Shown: positions 48,027 to 61,136 of the stretch, piece by piece
Layout of the letters: each line of letters starts with the position of its first letter
Position numbering within the stretch: the stretch's first letter is position 1
Assembly: GCA_022702545.1 (NCBI GenBank)
Contig: JAHRBC010000001.1
Span: 868,001-932,000 of the forward strand
From: Phycomyces nitens
Lineage: Eukaryota; Mucoromycota; Mucoromycetes; Mucorales; Phycomycetaceae
Length of the DNA stretch: 64,000 bases
Direction of reading: 5' to 3'
Notes under the pieces: model-generated
Told to the model about the DNA's origin: nothing
Database searches by the model: none
Seen by the model: only the letters and a program-made list of their open reading frames with translations
Translations under genes and position numbers: made by a program

Positions 48027-50840
48027 AATCAGGGTTAAATTAAAGATGATTTTATGACTGGATCATTGTTTGCCTAAATGTAAATGAGGTTATTGTCATC
48101 AACCATTTGTATAAAGATTTGCATATCTTTGTATTTGAAAATAAAGATACTCTATAGGATCAATATTTATGAAAAGAAAAGAATCTTTGTGTGATTCTCT
48201 AGTATCATTGTAAATGACGATTGAATATATAAACAGCATCGCACATGCAAAATTAAATGATACCCAACTGCCCTTTGCAGAATAGCCAAAGTAGCGTTCA
48301 TTAATAATATATTGCTATCCCCAAAACAAGAGTTTCGGCTGTATTTTCAAGAAATTAAAGCCACATGTTACAGTGCTTTATTCAAGAAATACATCATCAC
48401 TGTGCTTCATCATTTGCAAAGAGGATAAACCTCTCCTCCAAGGTTGACACATGTTTTAATTTATCTACCCCACAAACCAGTGGATGGCGATGGACTTGGA
48501 AAAAGAAAAAATGCCTGGGTGTACTGAATCCCTACATATTATGAAACAGTCTAGTGATGCCTTGCTTAATTATTGACAAGGTGATGAGTTACATGAAGCA
48601 GTCTCTCTCTCTCTCTCTCTCTATAAGTAGAAATAACTGGGATAATTTCCATGATATTTACTAGATATCGTATCCATACTTTTAAAATGGTCTAGCAGAT
48701 ATATATATAGAAGAATAAAGGGGTTCTTTATAATTAGAGTGGTGTAAAAAAGATTGCTTTTATGTAATTCTAATTTAGAGTATCGATGAATTCTGTTGAT
48801 TTTATCAACATTCATAAATAAAGGTCCAAGATTATGTTATTTGCGATAGTCTAATACTCTTGCCAGACAGCCATATATTGAATTTTATATATAGAAAGCC
48901 GCCTGTCAGAGATGGAATGCAATTGAACCGGTCTGTCTTGCTCTGAAATATTTAGCCCTCTTAATCAGCTTGGGTTGCATCATACGAATATGAAATTCAA
49001 TGCTAGAGTGTCTATAATTTGATAAAAGCATTGTTTCGCTTGAGCTTTGTATATATGATTGATTAACAAATAAATTAATAAATGATGGACTGGCCCGAAA
49101 ACAATGTACAATAGTCCAATTCCATCATGATCTACCTTGACAAAGGGGCAACGTAGAAATATTTCTGGCTTTGTGTACCCCAAAAGTGCTAATAAAAAAG
49201 CCTATAAGACAAAAAAAAATACTCAGAGAACATTATGGCAAGTAAAATCCAAATGGTTATATATTATATGTATATATATATATACTTTACAAGTGGCTTT
49301 TATCTATTGTATATGCCTAGGCTAGAGAACCATGGACATTTGGATCAGGAGAGGATAAAGACAATGATGCTTGTGATAATAATTGGAAAATATAGACCAA
49401 GACAAAGATCATAATGGGTATATTTAATTAAACCAGGGGATAATTACTAGATCTGGCTCGAGATGGGCATATCTGTGTACCTCTTTAAATGTGTATTTGA
49501 GTAAAGACAAATTTTATTGCCAAATTTAGTTGTCTTCAACATTGGTCATCAGAATTGTGATGGTGATGACCAATGTCATTTATGCTCATTGCGATCTTGA
49601 GACCAGAATGAGCACCAAGATTGAAATGTAATAAAGAGGGGGGGTAGAGGGGAGGGGTCAATAATATGATAATAAATAGAATATTGGCAATTGCCAAGTA
49701 TTGATTCGTCAGTGGGTATATTCTTTCAAATAGACCTAGTGTTCTAAATAAAAAGTACAAATGTTCTCAATTGAACTCATGTAGAAAATAGACTGTCGCA
49801 GTCGTGATAAAAGTAATTGTTCAGAAAGGAGAGAATTGTGCAGCTTATTTCTAATACATATATCTTACTACTGTCTTATTACAATATGATATTCTTTATT
49901 GAGCTAATGCACAAAGTATAAGATCGTCTTGTTCTCCTTTAGAGATGTAGGATCAATGCACTGCTGAATAAATAAATAAAAAAAGAGTTTTTTAATGAGA
50001 ATATACAATATGAGTAATAAATGAATTAATAGTTAATTATTGCTGTAGGATGTATAAACAAGGAATCTAGACATGAATATATACATACATATTAATTACC
50101 AACAAATAAGCAGTTAATTTCATAAATATATATATAAATATATATATATAAATATACAAATATATAAATATATATACTTGCAATCGATGCTCTACTATGC
50201 CAAAACATGTGGCCCCTGCACCTTTTGTTAATCAATTTATATAGACCCACTCCGATGCCAAGCATTTCCGAGTGCAAGGAAAGAAAGAGTAATTGTTTAC
50301 AGAAAATGTACTTTGGTTTCTTGTAAAGGATGCGGTCGGGTATTGAACCAGTACATCACAGTAGACTCAGCCAAACAGAAAGGCCAGTCGAGAGGCCTTG
50401 TCGAAAACAACAGGCCATTTTAGTACATGGCAAAGAAGTGTTACAATACTTTAAGGATCCCAAACAGAAAAGCCAGAGTCAAATAAGAAAAAGAAAAAGA
50501 AAAGAAAAAAGGGAATTTCAACGGATATAATAATTTGTACAAATATCCTTAAAGGCATCAATTCCTTGCTGAATATTCAAAAAAGACTTACAAACCAGAA
50601 CAATATCAACGCTGATAATATATTTTTTTGAGCCAAAAAGCCAATTAAGGTCTCCTTTTGATGAGCGCGCTAATTTAAACAAATGGAAAGGACTTGGCTG
50701 TGTGCAACCATCCCCTTTCTCCTGTCACTCTCTTCTATTAACACGAACGCTTTCCATTAGCCCCTATCGTCCTTCACTTGTTATTGTAAAGGCTTTTCTC
50801 TCCTTATAGTCTTCTTGCACTTCTTGAACAATCACTCTCA
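48027..50840. other. AT-rich intergenic with simple repeats
   Basis: No supported gene. A CT microsatellite lies at ~48602-48622 and TA-rich microsatellites at ~49270-49283 and ~50125-50175. The last ~100 bp before 50841 (C/T-rich, CTTTCCATTAGCCCC) probably hold the promoter of the Puf gene. Confidence 0.45.
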
Positions 50841-53800
50841 ATGTGGGAGTCAAGTTCTCTTCATCGCATGCCAGGTCCAACCTATACAGGCTCAAGGTAG
50901 ATGGTCATCTATTCATCAACAACCTTTTTTTAATCATCTCCTCAATCTATCCCACTTTTTTCTTTTTTCATCAGAGATTTAAACACCATGTTTGAAGAAA
51001 ATGAGTCAGAGATGCACAAATCCGAATCTATCATGAGCTTTACCAGCCAGGCATTAGACCCAGCCATGCCAGACACCCTAGGCTTCTTACGCTTACCCCA
51101 CACAAAGTCAACTGCTCCACTGCCATCCTTTCATCATTCTCACAACGTCTCTTCTCTTCCTCAGCCCTCGATGCCCATAATGCGACGTTCGCGTGCTGGA
51201 ACAATGCCTTCCTTTGCAAATCTACCCGAAGAAAGCCTTACCAGACCCCAGGCTCCTCTTCTATTGACACCCTCTGCCACTAACCGGCACCGGTCCGGAT
51301 CACTCAATATGCCAGCTATGCAACTCTCCTTTGACAACTCACCTTTTCCTTCGCCATGGAACCCCATGTCGCGTGGAAATACTCCTGAAATTGGCCAACA
51401 CAGAATGCAGCCACCTCCTTCGCCGTCCACCGAGCAACTTTTGCAAAACGACCATGAGCTCTCGATTGCACGTACCCTACGCTCTCTCGGTCTCGATGAC
51501 GAGTCCCAGGCATCGATAGAAACCCAAGAGAACACCAGAAACCTCTACCACCAACAGACCACCCCAGAGTTTCACATGTCAGACAGAGCCATCATGTCTG
51601 CCAACCGAAACAGATCTTATTCGGTTAACGCGGCTGCCCGCTACCAGCCAGAACTTGCTCCTGTCATTGATCAGTCCAGAGTGGCCAGCACCCCGCAGAA
51701 CAAGGGGTTTGCTAGCTCCCTCGAAGGTTTTACTAGGAAACAAACCCGACCCAGAGCATCTAGCATGGGCCGAATGGAAGCACCTCGATCAAACGTACCC
51801 AACATGTGGAGCATCCAGAGAACTCCACTCACTCCCCTTAGGGACGAAGATTTCTCATTTGATGGCAGTGAGGCCAACGACAGCATAACCTCCGAGCAAA
51901 ACGTGCCTCTCTCTCTCGGAGACACTGAGCTCTTGGCAAAACTGTTCCAAGGACAACCGTTTCCAGAAACAATTCTGCCAGAAGCTGAACTGGGTCCTGG
52001 CCGTGGACACCCAGCAAGAGAGGTAGATCAAGGCTAGAGATATTTTTTAAAATATATATATATGGCATTAACACTTCTTTTATCTATTTAAGCAGCCAAG
52101 CCTTCAATTCAGTCAATCGACACCCACATTCCACGAAAGAAACGTCCAGAGCTCTTTATCATCCAGCCCACTCACTCAGGCACCCACTCGGTCCCTTTGG
52201 GTTGGAAATATCGATTCGTCTGTGACTGTCGATGCATTAACCCAAATCTTTACCCCATTTGGACCAATCGAGAGCATCAGACTCCTGATCGAGAAGGAGT
52301 GTGCCTTTGTCAATTTCCTTAATATTGAAAATGCTGTCCAGGCCAAGCAGAATGTGCTTGAACTCATGGGTGGAAAGATAGGAAACTGCACTGCACGTAT
52401 TGGCTATGGAAAGGTCGACGGTGCAGTCCCGGAATCAAACACACTTCAGCCCACACGCGCACTTTGTGAGTAGATTTGTGATGAGTCGTATACATAAACT
52501 AATATATTATTATTTTTAACTAGGGCTTGGAAATATCCCTAGCTCGACCACCTCGTCCACTCTTCAGCGCATCTTTTCATCATTTGGTGTGATTGAGTCC
52601 ATCAGAGTACTTCCCCACAAGAACTGTGGCTTCATTAATTTTGAATTTGTTTCTAATGCGGCCGCTGCCAAGGAAGCACTTTTACAAAATAAACTTGCTC
52701 CTCAGGGTCTCATGGGTGTCAGAGTTGGATTTGCAAAGGTCCCTCCCTCAAAGACATCCCAAGCCGAAGCCACGGCTGGCCAACAACAGCAGCAACAACA
52801 GCAGCAACAGCAACAGCAGCAACAACAGCAGCAGCAGCCCCAGCAAGCACGCTCTTCTGATGGAGAGTCAGACACATCAGAGACTGATATATGGCTTAGT
52901 GAACTTAGTCAGATTATGATTGAATATGGAGCTGAAAGCAAGGTTCCTCATGTTCTAAAAGGTAAAGGACAAGATTGAATCCTTTTTGTAAAACGATATT
53001 AATACTTTGGCTTAGCTCTCCATGGGCCTGTTGGCTACTTTACATCTATTCCCTCTGTACCCGAGCTTGGTTCAAACCGCATGTTTGATGGTGCTCGTCT
53101 GAGAGACATTAGAAAGAAGCTGGATGCAGCAACTCATGGTGGAAAAGAGGTCGAGGCCATTGCACTCGACTGCCTGGACGAAGTTGCTGAACTGAGCAGT
53201 GGTAAGTAACCTTTTTTTTTGACAGAGATAATTGCGCAAAATAGCTCAAAAGAGATCCCAATTAGACTACATTGGAAACACTGTTGTACAGAGACTGTTT
53301 GAAAAGTGTGCAGAAGACACAAAGACGTCCATGTTGATCCGCATTGCACCTCACCTGGCTGCAATTAGTGTCCACAAGAACGGCACCTGGGCCGCACAAA
53401 AGATTATCGAAACAGCAAAGACACCTGCACAGGTAGACAGAGAACCAGAATATTTTTGTGTATGGGAATAATTGGATATTTACAATATGGATCTAGGTTC
53501 GACTTATTTCTGATCAACTCAAGCCATATGTCCCTCCACTGCTTCTTGATCAGTTTGGAAACTACGCTGTCCAATGCTGTCTCCGTCTTGGAGAAGGCGA
53601 CAATCAATTCATCTTTGATGCCATTGTCGAAAAGCTCCTTCACATTGCCCAAGGAAGATTTGGTGCCAGAGCGATACGCGGCACATTAGAGAGTCAATAT
53701 GCTACACCCGAACAACAAGTAAAAAAAAAAGATGAATTGCTTATAAAGCCATATACTGATACTTGGATTTAATAGAAATATGTTGCTGCAGTATTCACAC

Positions 53801-54243
53801 AAAATGCATATGCCTTGGCAACTAATGCCAATGGCGTCCTGCTGCTATCCTGGCTAATCGAAGCGTCAAAGATCGAGAAACGCATGAGCATGATCGCGGC
53901 TCGTTTTGTTCCTCACCTACAGACGCTCTGTACACACAAATTGGGATCTCAAATGATTCTCAAATTACTAAACCAGAACCAGGATACTAACGCACAAGAG
54001 ATGATCCTCAGTGCCCTCTTGACAACCCCAGGGTTGCTGATAGAGATTCTCTCTGACCAGGCGAGAGGACTTGCATTCGTTCAAAAGGCTATTTCTAGCA
54101 CCTACTTGCCTGAATCACAGCACGAGGAACTGAAAACGATGGTTCAGCAGGGTTTAGGCAACTTGACTAGTCCAGCCCACAAGAAGCTTCTTGCAGAACT
54201 CACGGAGACAGAGGAGGCACCCGAACCAAAAGAAGAACAGTAG
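50841..54243 (+). CDS. RRM-containing Pumilio (Puf) protein, Jsn1/Puf1-Puf2 type
   Basis: Exons 50841-50896, 50975-52022, 52093-52465 (start could be 52096), 52524-52961, 53016-53201, 53245-53432, 53497-53718 and 53776-54243; ~992 aa. N-terminal ~390 residues are disordered, Ser/Pro/Met-rich. RRM1 begins SLWVGNIDSSVTVDAL and RRM2 begins ALWLGNIPSS (split by an intron within the Trp codon), ending RVGFAKVPPS. A Gln tract follows (~52780-52840). Puf helical repeats cover roughly residues 650-980, e.g. YIGNTVVQRLFEKC, KNGTWAAQKIIE, QFGNYAVQCCLRLG, RFGARAIRG, KLGSQMILKLL. Two RRMs plus a Puf array is the arrangement of yeast Jsn1/Puf2, which bind mRNAs and affect mitochondrial and membrane-protein transcripts. 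Acidic tail at the end. Confidence 0.9.
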
Positions 54244-56415
54244 GAGGTTTACAACAAGATCCCATCCCAACCCCTTTAGAGCGAGAGCGAGAGAGGTCTA
54301 GGCCACACAGTCTTTATGGGTGGGTTTTTTGTCTCCTTGGATTATATAGACTTGACAAAAAAAATTCCACATCATTACACAACTTTAAGCTGTAAACATT
54401 CTCTGTCTGTTATTTCCAATCCTTTTTCTTATTATTATTATTTTATTTTATTTTCTTCATTTCATATGATCTTCATCTTTACATTTATATTTATATATAC
54501 TCTTTTTCCTTTCTTTCTATATATCACCAATTCAATTACCATCATGGCGTGTGCCTATTTATTGTATACCTTGCAATCAAATATTTTGATCCACGTAGAA
54601 TTTCTTACAAGTGTTTTAATATTCTGGCAGATAAAATACATGAATTACATACATTATATTTTGTGCATATTGAAACTTCTTTATTATTTGACTGGATCCA
54701 CAAGACTATTGCCAAACAATCTGTTATCTGTAAAGGCCGTGCGCAGGCTATTATATTGAATGTGATGAATGTATTTTGTACAATCCTGTGTAATATTAAT
54801 CCAAGATTTGATTGTATAATCAAACCTAGTAGATATTCTTTTTATTAAAAGAGAGACGATGGAGGTTTGGCTGTGGATCACATCTTGTGATTTTAATAAA
54901 AGATATGTATTTATACAAATTATTATTATTGTTTTAAAAAAACATATGATGTAGTGGATTGTTTGAGCCGTTTTTGCCTTTGGAGTCTAGATTACAAGAC
55001 ATATGGTACTCTTGAAAACAAAAAACAAAACAAAAAAAAAGGGTTTGGTCTCACCACATAAAGATGTATTTGTTAATAGCTCTGAGATTACCCTGAATTA
55101 TGAACCCTGTGAAATATTATGTTTTTATCATTGCTTAATATTTATATATATATATATATATATTGTAGCCTGTGCTTTGCTAATCTCTTGGTGACAAGAT
55201 ACTTGTCAATACCCTTTTTACTAGGGGACCAAAAGATTCTCAACTACAACACTGAGCCCCCCCTTTTTTATAAATATATAAATATATATAAAATATCATT
55301 ATCTTCATTTATAGTCTGGGCGCAAGGTTATAATAATTTGCATTGATTATCACTCTTACAAGGTTTAGCCTACCACTATCACATCTATCTATTTAGTTAA
55401 AAAAAAAAAGCTTGTAATGTTCTTAATAACTTTACATATGATAATCATCATCGAAACCTGTCCCTCCCTCCCGCACGCCCCTCTTTTCCAAGACTCCTTT
55501 TTGATGTTTAATTGAGATGTCAAATATGCCAAGAATATAACAATATCAATATCAATTTAAATATTTATAAACCTATCTTTAGAATCCATAGGGTGGCCAA
55601 CTAGAATACATCAGACCAAAGTGTCAATACAGGTTAGTCTCGAGACCATTAAAAAGATCCATGACATGGACTCGGGTAGTATTGAGCTGATCTACAGAGA
55701 CAGAAATGACAAGGAAGTCCCCTGGCACCCTTTTTAATTTACCTTTGAAGCGAATTGATATTCCATAAGCTATAAATGCCCAATCAAGTTGGAGAATATA
55801 GACAATGGAAAGGTTTGCTAATTTGCTGTTGTACAGAAGATGCTTGGTCAGCCAAAAGGGCAATCGAGAGCGTTTTGAATTGATCAATAAATCTGGTATT
55901 TATTCATGTATAATCTATTCATAAGCTATTTTCACGCGCTATTTAATCATGTACATTGATGTATATCAAAATAAGCTAGAATATACTAAAACAAATGCCT
56001 TTTTTTTTCGTCTTTTTTTAGGCCATTTGAATCGACAACATACATGATTCCAAAATACCAATCTGCCAAATATTTGGAGCGTTTTTGCTTATTATTTATT
56101 TCTTATTCTAGAAAGAAAAAGGCATATTACTTGGTCAGACATGAAGGACAAATTGGATGAAATTGGCTGGTAGGACAAGATAATTCAGGTCAATTGGCAA
56201 TTTACAATCAAATCGTCTGATTGGATGATCATGATATTGGACTTGACCCCCATTTTTTTATACATGGATATAAATTATCATTTATTGTTCCGTCTTTACG
56301 GTCTTTCAGCAAATACTTAAAAGACTTGTTTCTATTTAATTGATATTATTATTATTATTATTATTATTTACTATTTTATTATTTTTTTACTTGTTCTTTA
56401 TTTTGTATTTACATC
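54244..56415. other. Intergenic, no secure gene
   Basis: A minus-strand frame at 55887-55624 has no early ATG and no clear splice partners. TA, (ATT)n (~56342-56368) and (TTTTA)n tracts are present. The final part is the promoter region of the phosphatase gene. Confidence 0.4.
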
Positions 56416-57477
56416 ATGGCCACCCCTCTGTTTGCACCCTCGTCCTCTGGCCTGATGCTGAGAAGAAACAAAAAGAACCTCTCGTTGCGTCTCTTGCCAG
56501 CCACCGTCGACATGGCTCCCAATACACCCAGAATTGGATCTACAGCCCTCCAATTGATACCAGAACCAGAGTCTGGAGCACCAAACCATTATTCCAATGG
56601 CCCAGCACTCATCCTGCCCAACCTCTACCTCGGCTCAGAACACAATGCAGCCAACCTCGATCAATTGAACGCTCTCTCGATTAAATACATCATCAATGCG
56701 GCTGCAGAGGTCGGCAACGCCAATAGTCACCTTTTCCAACCACTCGACACATTGCTCGCCACCGCCGACACTCCCTATCCCACCACCCCAGTCTCCCTTT
56801 CCCAGCCCTCATTGCACACCACACTCGTTAATTCAGTGTGCCAATTAGCCCCTGTGCCGGTCAGATCGATTATTCAGCCGTCGATTGGCTACAAGAAGCT
56901 CCAGTGGACCCACAACCAGGAGAACATTACAGGCGAACTGAATGGGCTAATTGGCATAATTGACCGGGCACGCAGCCTTGGACAGTCGGTGCTTGTCCAC
57001 TGCCAGTGCGGTGTGGCCAGGTCAGCGACAATCATCATTGGCTATGTGATGAAGATGATGGGTCTGTCGATGGACAAGGCGTATTCATTTGTCAAGTCAC
57101 AGGCACCGGCAATTAGTCCCAATATGCATTTGATTTACCAACTGCAGAAATATGAACAGTCCCTCCTTTTGAACCCACAACCACGACTTGGGTTTCACGA
57201 ATCCTCCCTACGATCACCCACCTCTGCTTCTCCTACTCAACACGACAAACTCCGGCTACGGACCACGGCTGGCCTTCCGTCCGGAATCACAAAGGAAAAG
57301 AAAAACTTCCGGGGGCCCTACTCGCCTCGCCTGGCCCCAAAGCAGTCTCCCCTATTGGCCAATCTCTCCAAGCGTGCCTTTAAGACTCGTCCACAGACCC
57401 CAGTCGTGGATTCCTTTAGGTTCCAGGACAGCTGGCGGCCCCAAGAGAGAGACGAGGGCATGTATGCGGTCTGCTAA
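56416..57477 (+). CDS. Dual-specificity protein phosphatase, single exon (353 aa)
   Basis: Cysteine-dependent phosphatase of the MAP-kinase-phosphatase group. It begins MATPLFAPSSSGLMLRR. The catalytic domain starts with ALILPNLYLGSEHNAAN, continues through IKYIINAAAE, and carries the signature HCQCGVARSA (HCx5R, near residue 195), followed by MKMMGLSMDKAYSFVKS and SPNMHLIYQL. A ~60-residue Ser/Thr/Pro-rich insertion lies between strands of the domain (residues ~110-150). The tail is basic and Ser/Pro-rich with YSPRLAPKQSP, possible docking or phosphorylation sites. Domain order resembles fungal Msg5/Pmp1-type phosphatases that switch off cell-wall or mating MAP kinases; the exact substrate is inference. 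Confidence 0.9.
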   Translation: MATPLFAPSSSGLMLRRNKKNLSLRLLPATVDMAPNTPRIGSTALQLIPEPESGAPNHYSNGPALILPNLYLGSEHNAANLDQLNALSIKYIINAAAEVGNANSHLFQPLDTLLATADTPYPTTPVSLSQPSLHTTLVNSVCQLAPVPVRSIIQPSIGYKKLQWTHNQENITGELNGLIGIIDRARSLGQSVLVHCQCGVARSATIIIGYVMKMMGLSMDKAYSFVKSQAPAISPNMHLIYQLQKYEQSLLLNPQPRLGFHESSLRSPTSASPTQHDKLRLRTTAGLPSGITKEKKNFRGPYSPRLAPKQSPLLANLSKRAFKTRPQTPVVDSFRFQDSWRPQERDEGMYAVC

Positions 57478-57519
57478 AAAAAAAGAAAAAGAAGGCATTT
57501 AATATCATTTCTACTAGTT

Positions 57520-57562
57520 GCATCAAATCATCATCACCATCACCATCAAATCATCACCATCA
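57520..57562. repeat. CATCAC/CATCAT simple repeat
   Basis: Short trinucleotide repeat in the intergenic space between two convergent genes. Confidence 0.8.
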
Positions 57563-57683
57563 TTTTAAATTTTAATTAGCATTTTAATTAGCATAATATA
57601 AGCATTTTCCAAATGCCATTTAATAAACCATTTGTGTATAATCAATTATTATCTGTTCTTTATTTTTCGATTTTTCGATAATT

Positions 57684-58479
57684 TTACTTCTTTTCATCGT
57701 TGTACGGCACAAATTCGTGTCCAGCTACATAAATAACCTTTTCATCATCTGCGGCAAGAGCGGCTGGAGATGGAACGATAATAAGCTGGCCGCTCTGGGC
57801 ACACAGCTCTTCGTCGCTTTTCTTGGCAAGTTCCCGGACATGGCTGCGGATAACATTTGCAAGATAGACCTAGATAAGAGAGTAGAGTATCAGCACCAAG
57901 TTTTTTGTTGTTGTAAAGTCTGCTTCTGCTTTACCTTTATGAGCGCATTAGCCAAGATGATTGTAGAAACCATCCAGATTCCGCTGCTAATACTAAAGTC
58001 ACAGGCATAAGTTCCAAGTCCGTCGGTAGTTTCGAAAATGTCCTGGCAAACACCGAGATCTGTGTAGGAAGTAAGGAATACGGCACCGACCGAAAACAGG
58101 GTCTGAATCAAGGTATCAAAGCAGTAATACCAGCTAAAGATGCTGACCAGATGAGAAGAGTTCTGATTGTCATGGTTAATAGTTAATAATAGGGTTAAAG
58201 ATAATGGGGTTGGTCTAGGATCATACTTTAATAGCACCCGTTACACCGCTGAAGCAGGCATAGACAGAGAGCAGAGAGTACGACAAGAGACTGAGCTTGA
58301 CAAAGTATGTTAGCGGCAAGCTGTTTGATACCAAGATGGTCGTGACGATGCTCGCTAAATGAGTAGTGATTCCAAACAGTGCCAGAAGAAGAGTGACGGT
58401 TCTATATTTGTGGGTTTAATTTCGTGCGGGTCGATTGATGTGTTTACCTTGGGGTAAAGAAAAAGCAGGCAGTCTTCAT
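57684..58479 (-). CDS. Small four-helix membrane protein, unknown (206 aa)
   Basis: Exons in coding order 58479-58448, 58401-58227, 58162-57935 and 57869-57684. Starts MKTACFFFTPRTVTLLLALF. Four hydrophobic segments are visible: VTLLLALFGITTHLASIVTT, VKLSLLSYSLLSVYACFSG, FDTLIQTLFSVGAVFLT and SGIWMVSTIILANALI. A loop with two Cys (LGVCQDIFETTDGLGTYACD) sits between the third and fourth, and a polar cytosolic-like tail ends DDEKVIYVAGHEFVPYNDEKK. The layout (short N-tail, four helices, Cys-bearing last loop) is tetraspan/MARVEL-like, but I recognise no specific family. All four junctions keep the frame. Convergent with the phosphatase gene (206 bp between stops). Confidence 0.75.
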
Positions 58480-59345
58480 TGTATTATATTGTATATATTT
58501 TATTGTATTATTACTATTACTATTAGTATTATTATTATTAAAAGAGAGAAAGAGAAAGAGAAGTTGTGTGTGTGCGAATATCAGCCAAAAAATAAAAAAC
58601 TAGTTAAATATTCTCTCCATCTCTTTCTTTTTATTGTCACGCGACAGGTTTCGATTACAGTTGGACAAGCTGAATACCAGATTGGAGACCAGATAGAAAC
58701 ATATATATATAAAAAAACAGGTATTCTAAAAAGAAAAGGCGGAGCTGTTATCCATAAACCATAATGATCAGGATGACCTTTGTATTATAGCAGATATAAA
58801 TATATATGTATATATGTATATGTATATATTTAAAATAAAGTAAAAAAAAGACACCTTTAGGAGTAGTTAATTAACCCAAAAAAAAGCGACGGTACTAATA
58901 GAGTTGCGTATAGATCAATGTCTTTTTTTACAAGTCACATAATTTGTGGAATATGGCATCTGAGGTGCTTTCATGCCAAGGAATCCCTGCGCTTGTTTGC
59001 TACCACACCTTTACATACTTGTCCATTCCAAGACCAATCAGCTCTGGAGACCGACATGCTTACCGGAAAAGCAGTCCGTTTTTATCCATAGAACCAAAGA
59101 ACAGCTATATATATATATTTATATATATTTATATTCTCAATTTTGCAACTCATTCCCGATAGCCTTGTAACACTCTCACCAGCAAGAGATATCTGGTCTC
59201 AAGAATCACCTCAGCGTACAAAAGAAAAGAAAGAAAGAAAAAAGAGAGGCCAGATTGATTCCAAAAGGCTTGCCGGATCTGGTTCTGATTGGTCAAAGAG
59301 TGTGAATACTTTGTTGGTTTTTTAAAAAAGAAAAGGACATTAGGA
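58480..59345. other. Intergenic, no gene seen
   Basis: AT-rich with (TAT)n and TA tracts (~58490-58530, ~58795-58830, ~59105-59135). Open frames here are short and overlap one another on different frames. Confidence 0.45.
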
Positions 59346-59756
59346 CTAATAATATCCAAATGGTCCAAAGACAATTGGTTCAACTGATTCTAGTAAGCGT
59401 CCCTGAGCTGTAATGAAAGGCAGTCTTGTCAGTTCTGGTGTTGTGGGTAGGTGAATATACTTGATGTCATGGATTGTAAGTATAATTGTACGACCATTAG
59501 AGTCTAAAGAACCATATATATATATTTTCTGCAAGAATAAAATAAGTATTCTGTTGTATGTTTATTTGACTGTTAAAACATGATAGCTGACAATCTAGAT
59601 ACTTTCTGGTGATCATACATATGAGGGGTAACGATGATTTCCAGGTTGCCAAGCAACGTCTTTGGACTGGGCTGTCCTGTCTAGGTCTGATCTCACTGTG
59701 CAGCACTTTGGATATTTTCTGCAAACATTATCCAAAATGCTCTCTGCTACGGCCAT
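59346..59756 (-). CDS. Two-exon hypothetical protein (~106 aa)
   Basis: Exons in coding order 59756-59619 and 59528-59346, joined in phase 0 (GTATGA..TTGCAG). Starts MAVAESILDNVCRKYPKCCT; later AWQPGNHRYPSY joins KIYIYGSLDSNGRTIILTIH, and it ends VEPIVFGPFGYY. The frame remains open about 20 codons upstream of the ATG (..FRNTFHLVSIQTNRQ), so an earlier exon could exist. No domain recognised; the composition is globular and soluble. Confidence 0.5.
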
Positions 59757-60073
59757 ATTATTGATCAACTGACGGTTTGTCTGGATCGACACCAAATGGA
59801 ACGTATTCCGGAAACCATTATAAACTCTTTTTTTTGGTTTGGTTTGTCTGGTGCATGCATATTAAGAACAATCCAGGCAAAATATAATATCATATTGTTT
59901 ACATTTCATCAATGAGCATTAAATCATGCCCAAACAGAAATAATTGTATTTATTCCTTGCCAATTGTCCAGACCTTCTGTAGAGGTACAAATAACAATAA
60001 TCCAAAAAAAATGAACAGCACAATCATATTATCCGTCTCTTGTCTTTTCTCCTCAACATCTTTCTAGCCAACA

Positions 60074-61136
60074 ATGACTCTGATTACCTGCCACTACCAG
60101 CCACCGTCTTCCATTGTCCAAATCCATTCTCCAGACATTGACGAACGGTGGGATATCTGTCTTGACTCTCAAAAACACCCAGAGTGCTTGTATATGCATC
60201 CCATCAACATTCTTCCTGCGTCACCCAGACAAGTAGGTCAACCAAACTAATAGCCTTGCATTTAGAATGGCCAATTCCCCAAACCTCTCTTTCTCTCATG
60301 TTTACAAACCTTTCATTTCAGTATACCACACTCGGTCGCCTTGATTCACAAGCCTCCTCAGCCCACAAGACGGTCGACTACTTTGGCTATCCCGACTCAT
60401 CTCTAGACAGCCAAGAGACTACTCCAGACAGCCAAGAGCCCCCTTTGGATGACGACCAAGCCAATTTAACAGCTGAAGATGGGTTTGACCTGGAAGCCAT
60501 CCGTTCGAAAAAGATATCCATGGATCTGTACCATAGACTGATGGCCCAGAGGTACACAGCCCGGTTACTAAAGATATCTGTTTGTCAGACAAGTCTTCCT
60601 CCTGCCTATCAAAAGTACCTTGATTCTCTCCAAGTATTACCCTTGTGATTGTGAATTTGCTATACTATATTATACTATATTATGTTATGTTATGTTATAT
60701 CAAATTATCTATCTATCTAATTAATTAATTAAAATATTGTACCCTTTGTTAAAGAACATTAGTGTGCCTACAAAACATGCTGATTGGCATTGTGTATTTA
60801 TCTTTAGCTACAATCTGCCTTGATTCTTACTGGACTCTGTACGATTTATTTTGGCATCGTGCGACCACAGGATTCTAATCAAATAGCCTCTCATCTGACC
60901 AATGTTTTCCATCCAATCCACCAACTACTATTCCAGAGATTCTCTAGTGCTAAAAAAAAAGAAAGTATATATATGTGTGTCTTGGCAAATGTTTATCATC
61001 TTCTATTCATATTGTCCTATTAAATGGCTCGATAGCTGAGGATGACATTGCCACATATCTATCCAATCAGGAATCCAAATGGAGGGCCATCTATTGTCCA
61101 GTACCTTACCTTGTGGGCCTGTTTGGATCGGCCTGA
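60074..61136 (+). CDS. Four-exon hypothetical protein (242 aa)
   Basis: Exons 60074-60232, 60322-60633, 60808-60964 and 61036-61136, all in frame. Starts MTLITCHYQPPSSIVQIHSP. A Ser/Asp/Gln-rich middle (YPDSSLDSQETTPDSQ) is followed by helical stretches: SKKISMDLYHRLMAQRY, SALILTGLCTIYFGIVRP and HLTNVFHPIHQLLFQRF, and it ends ESKWRAIYCPVPYLVGLFGSA. Without the last two exons the frame ends at 60648 after DSLQVLPL; I prefer the longer form because exons 3 and 4 are open, have AG acceptors and continue a folded-looking sequence. The 174-nt third intron is long for this window. No family recognised. Confidence 0.5.

Noticed and set aside
55624..55887. 87-codon minus-strand frame
   Set aside because: Starts without ATG and has no splice-linked neighbours; kept only as a remark on the intergenic stretch.
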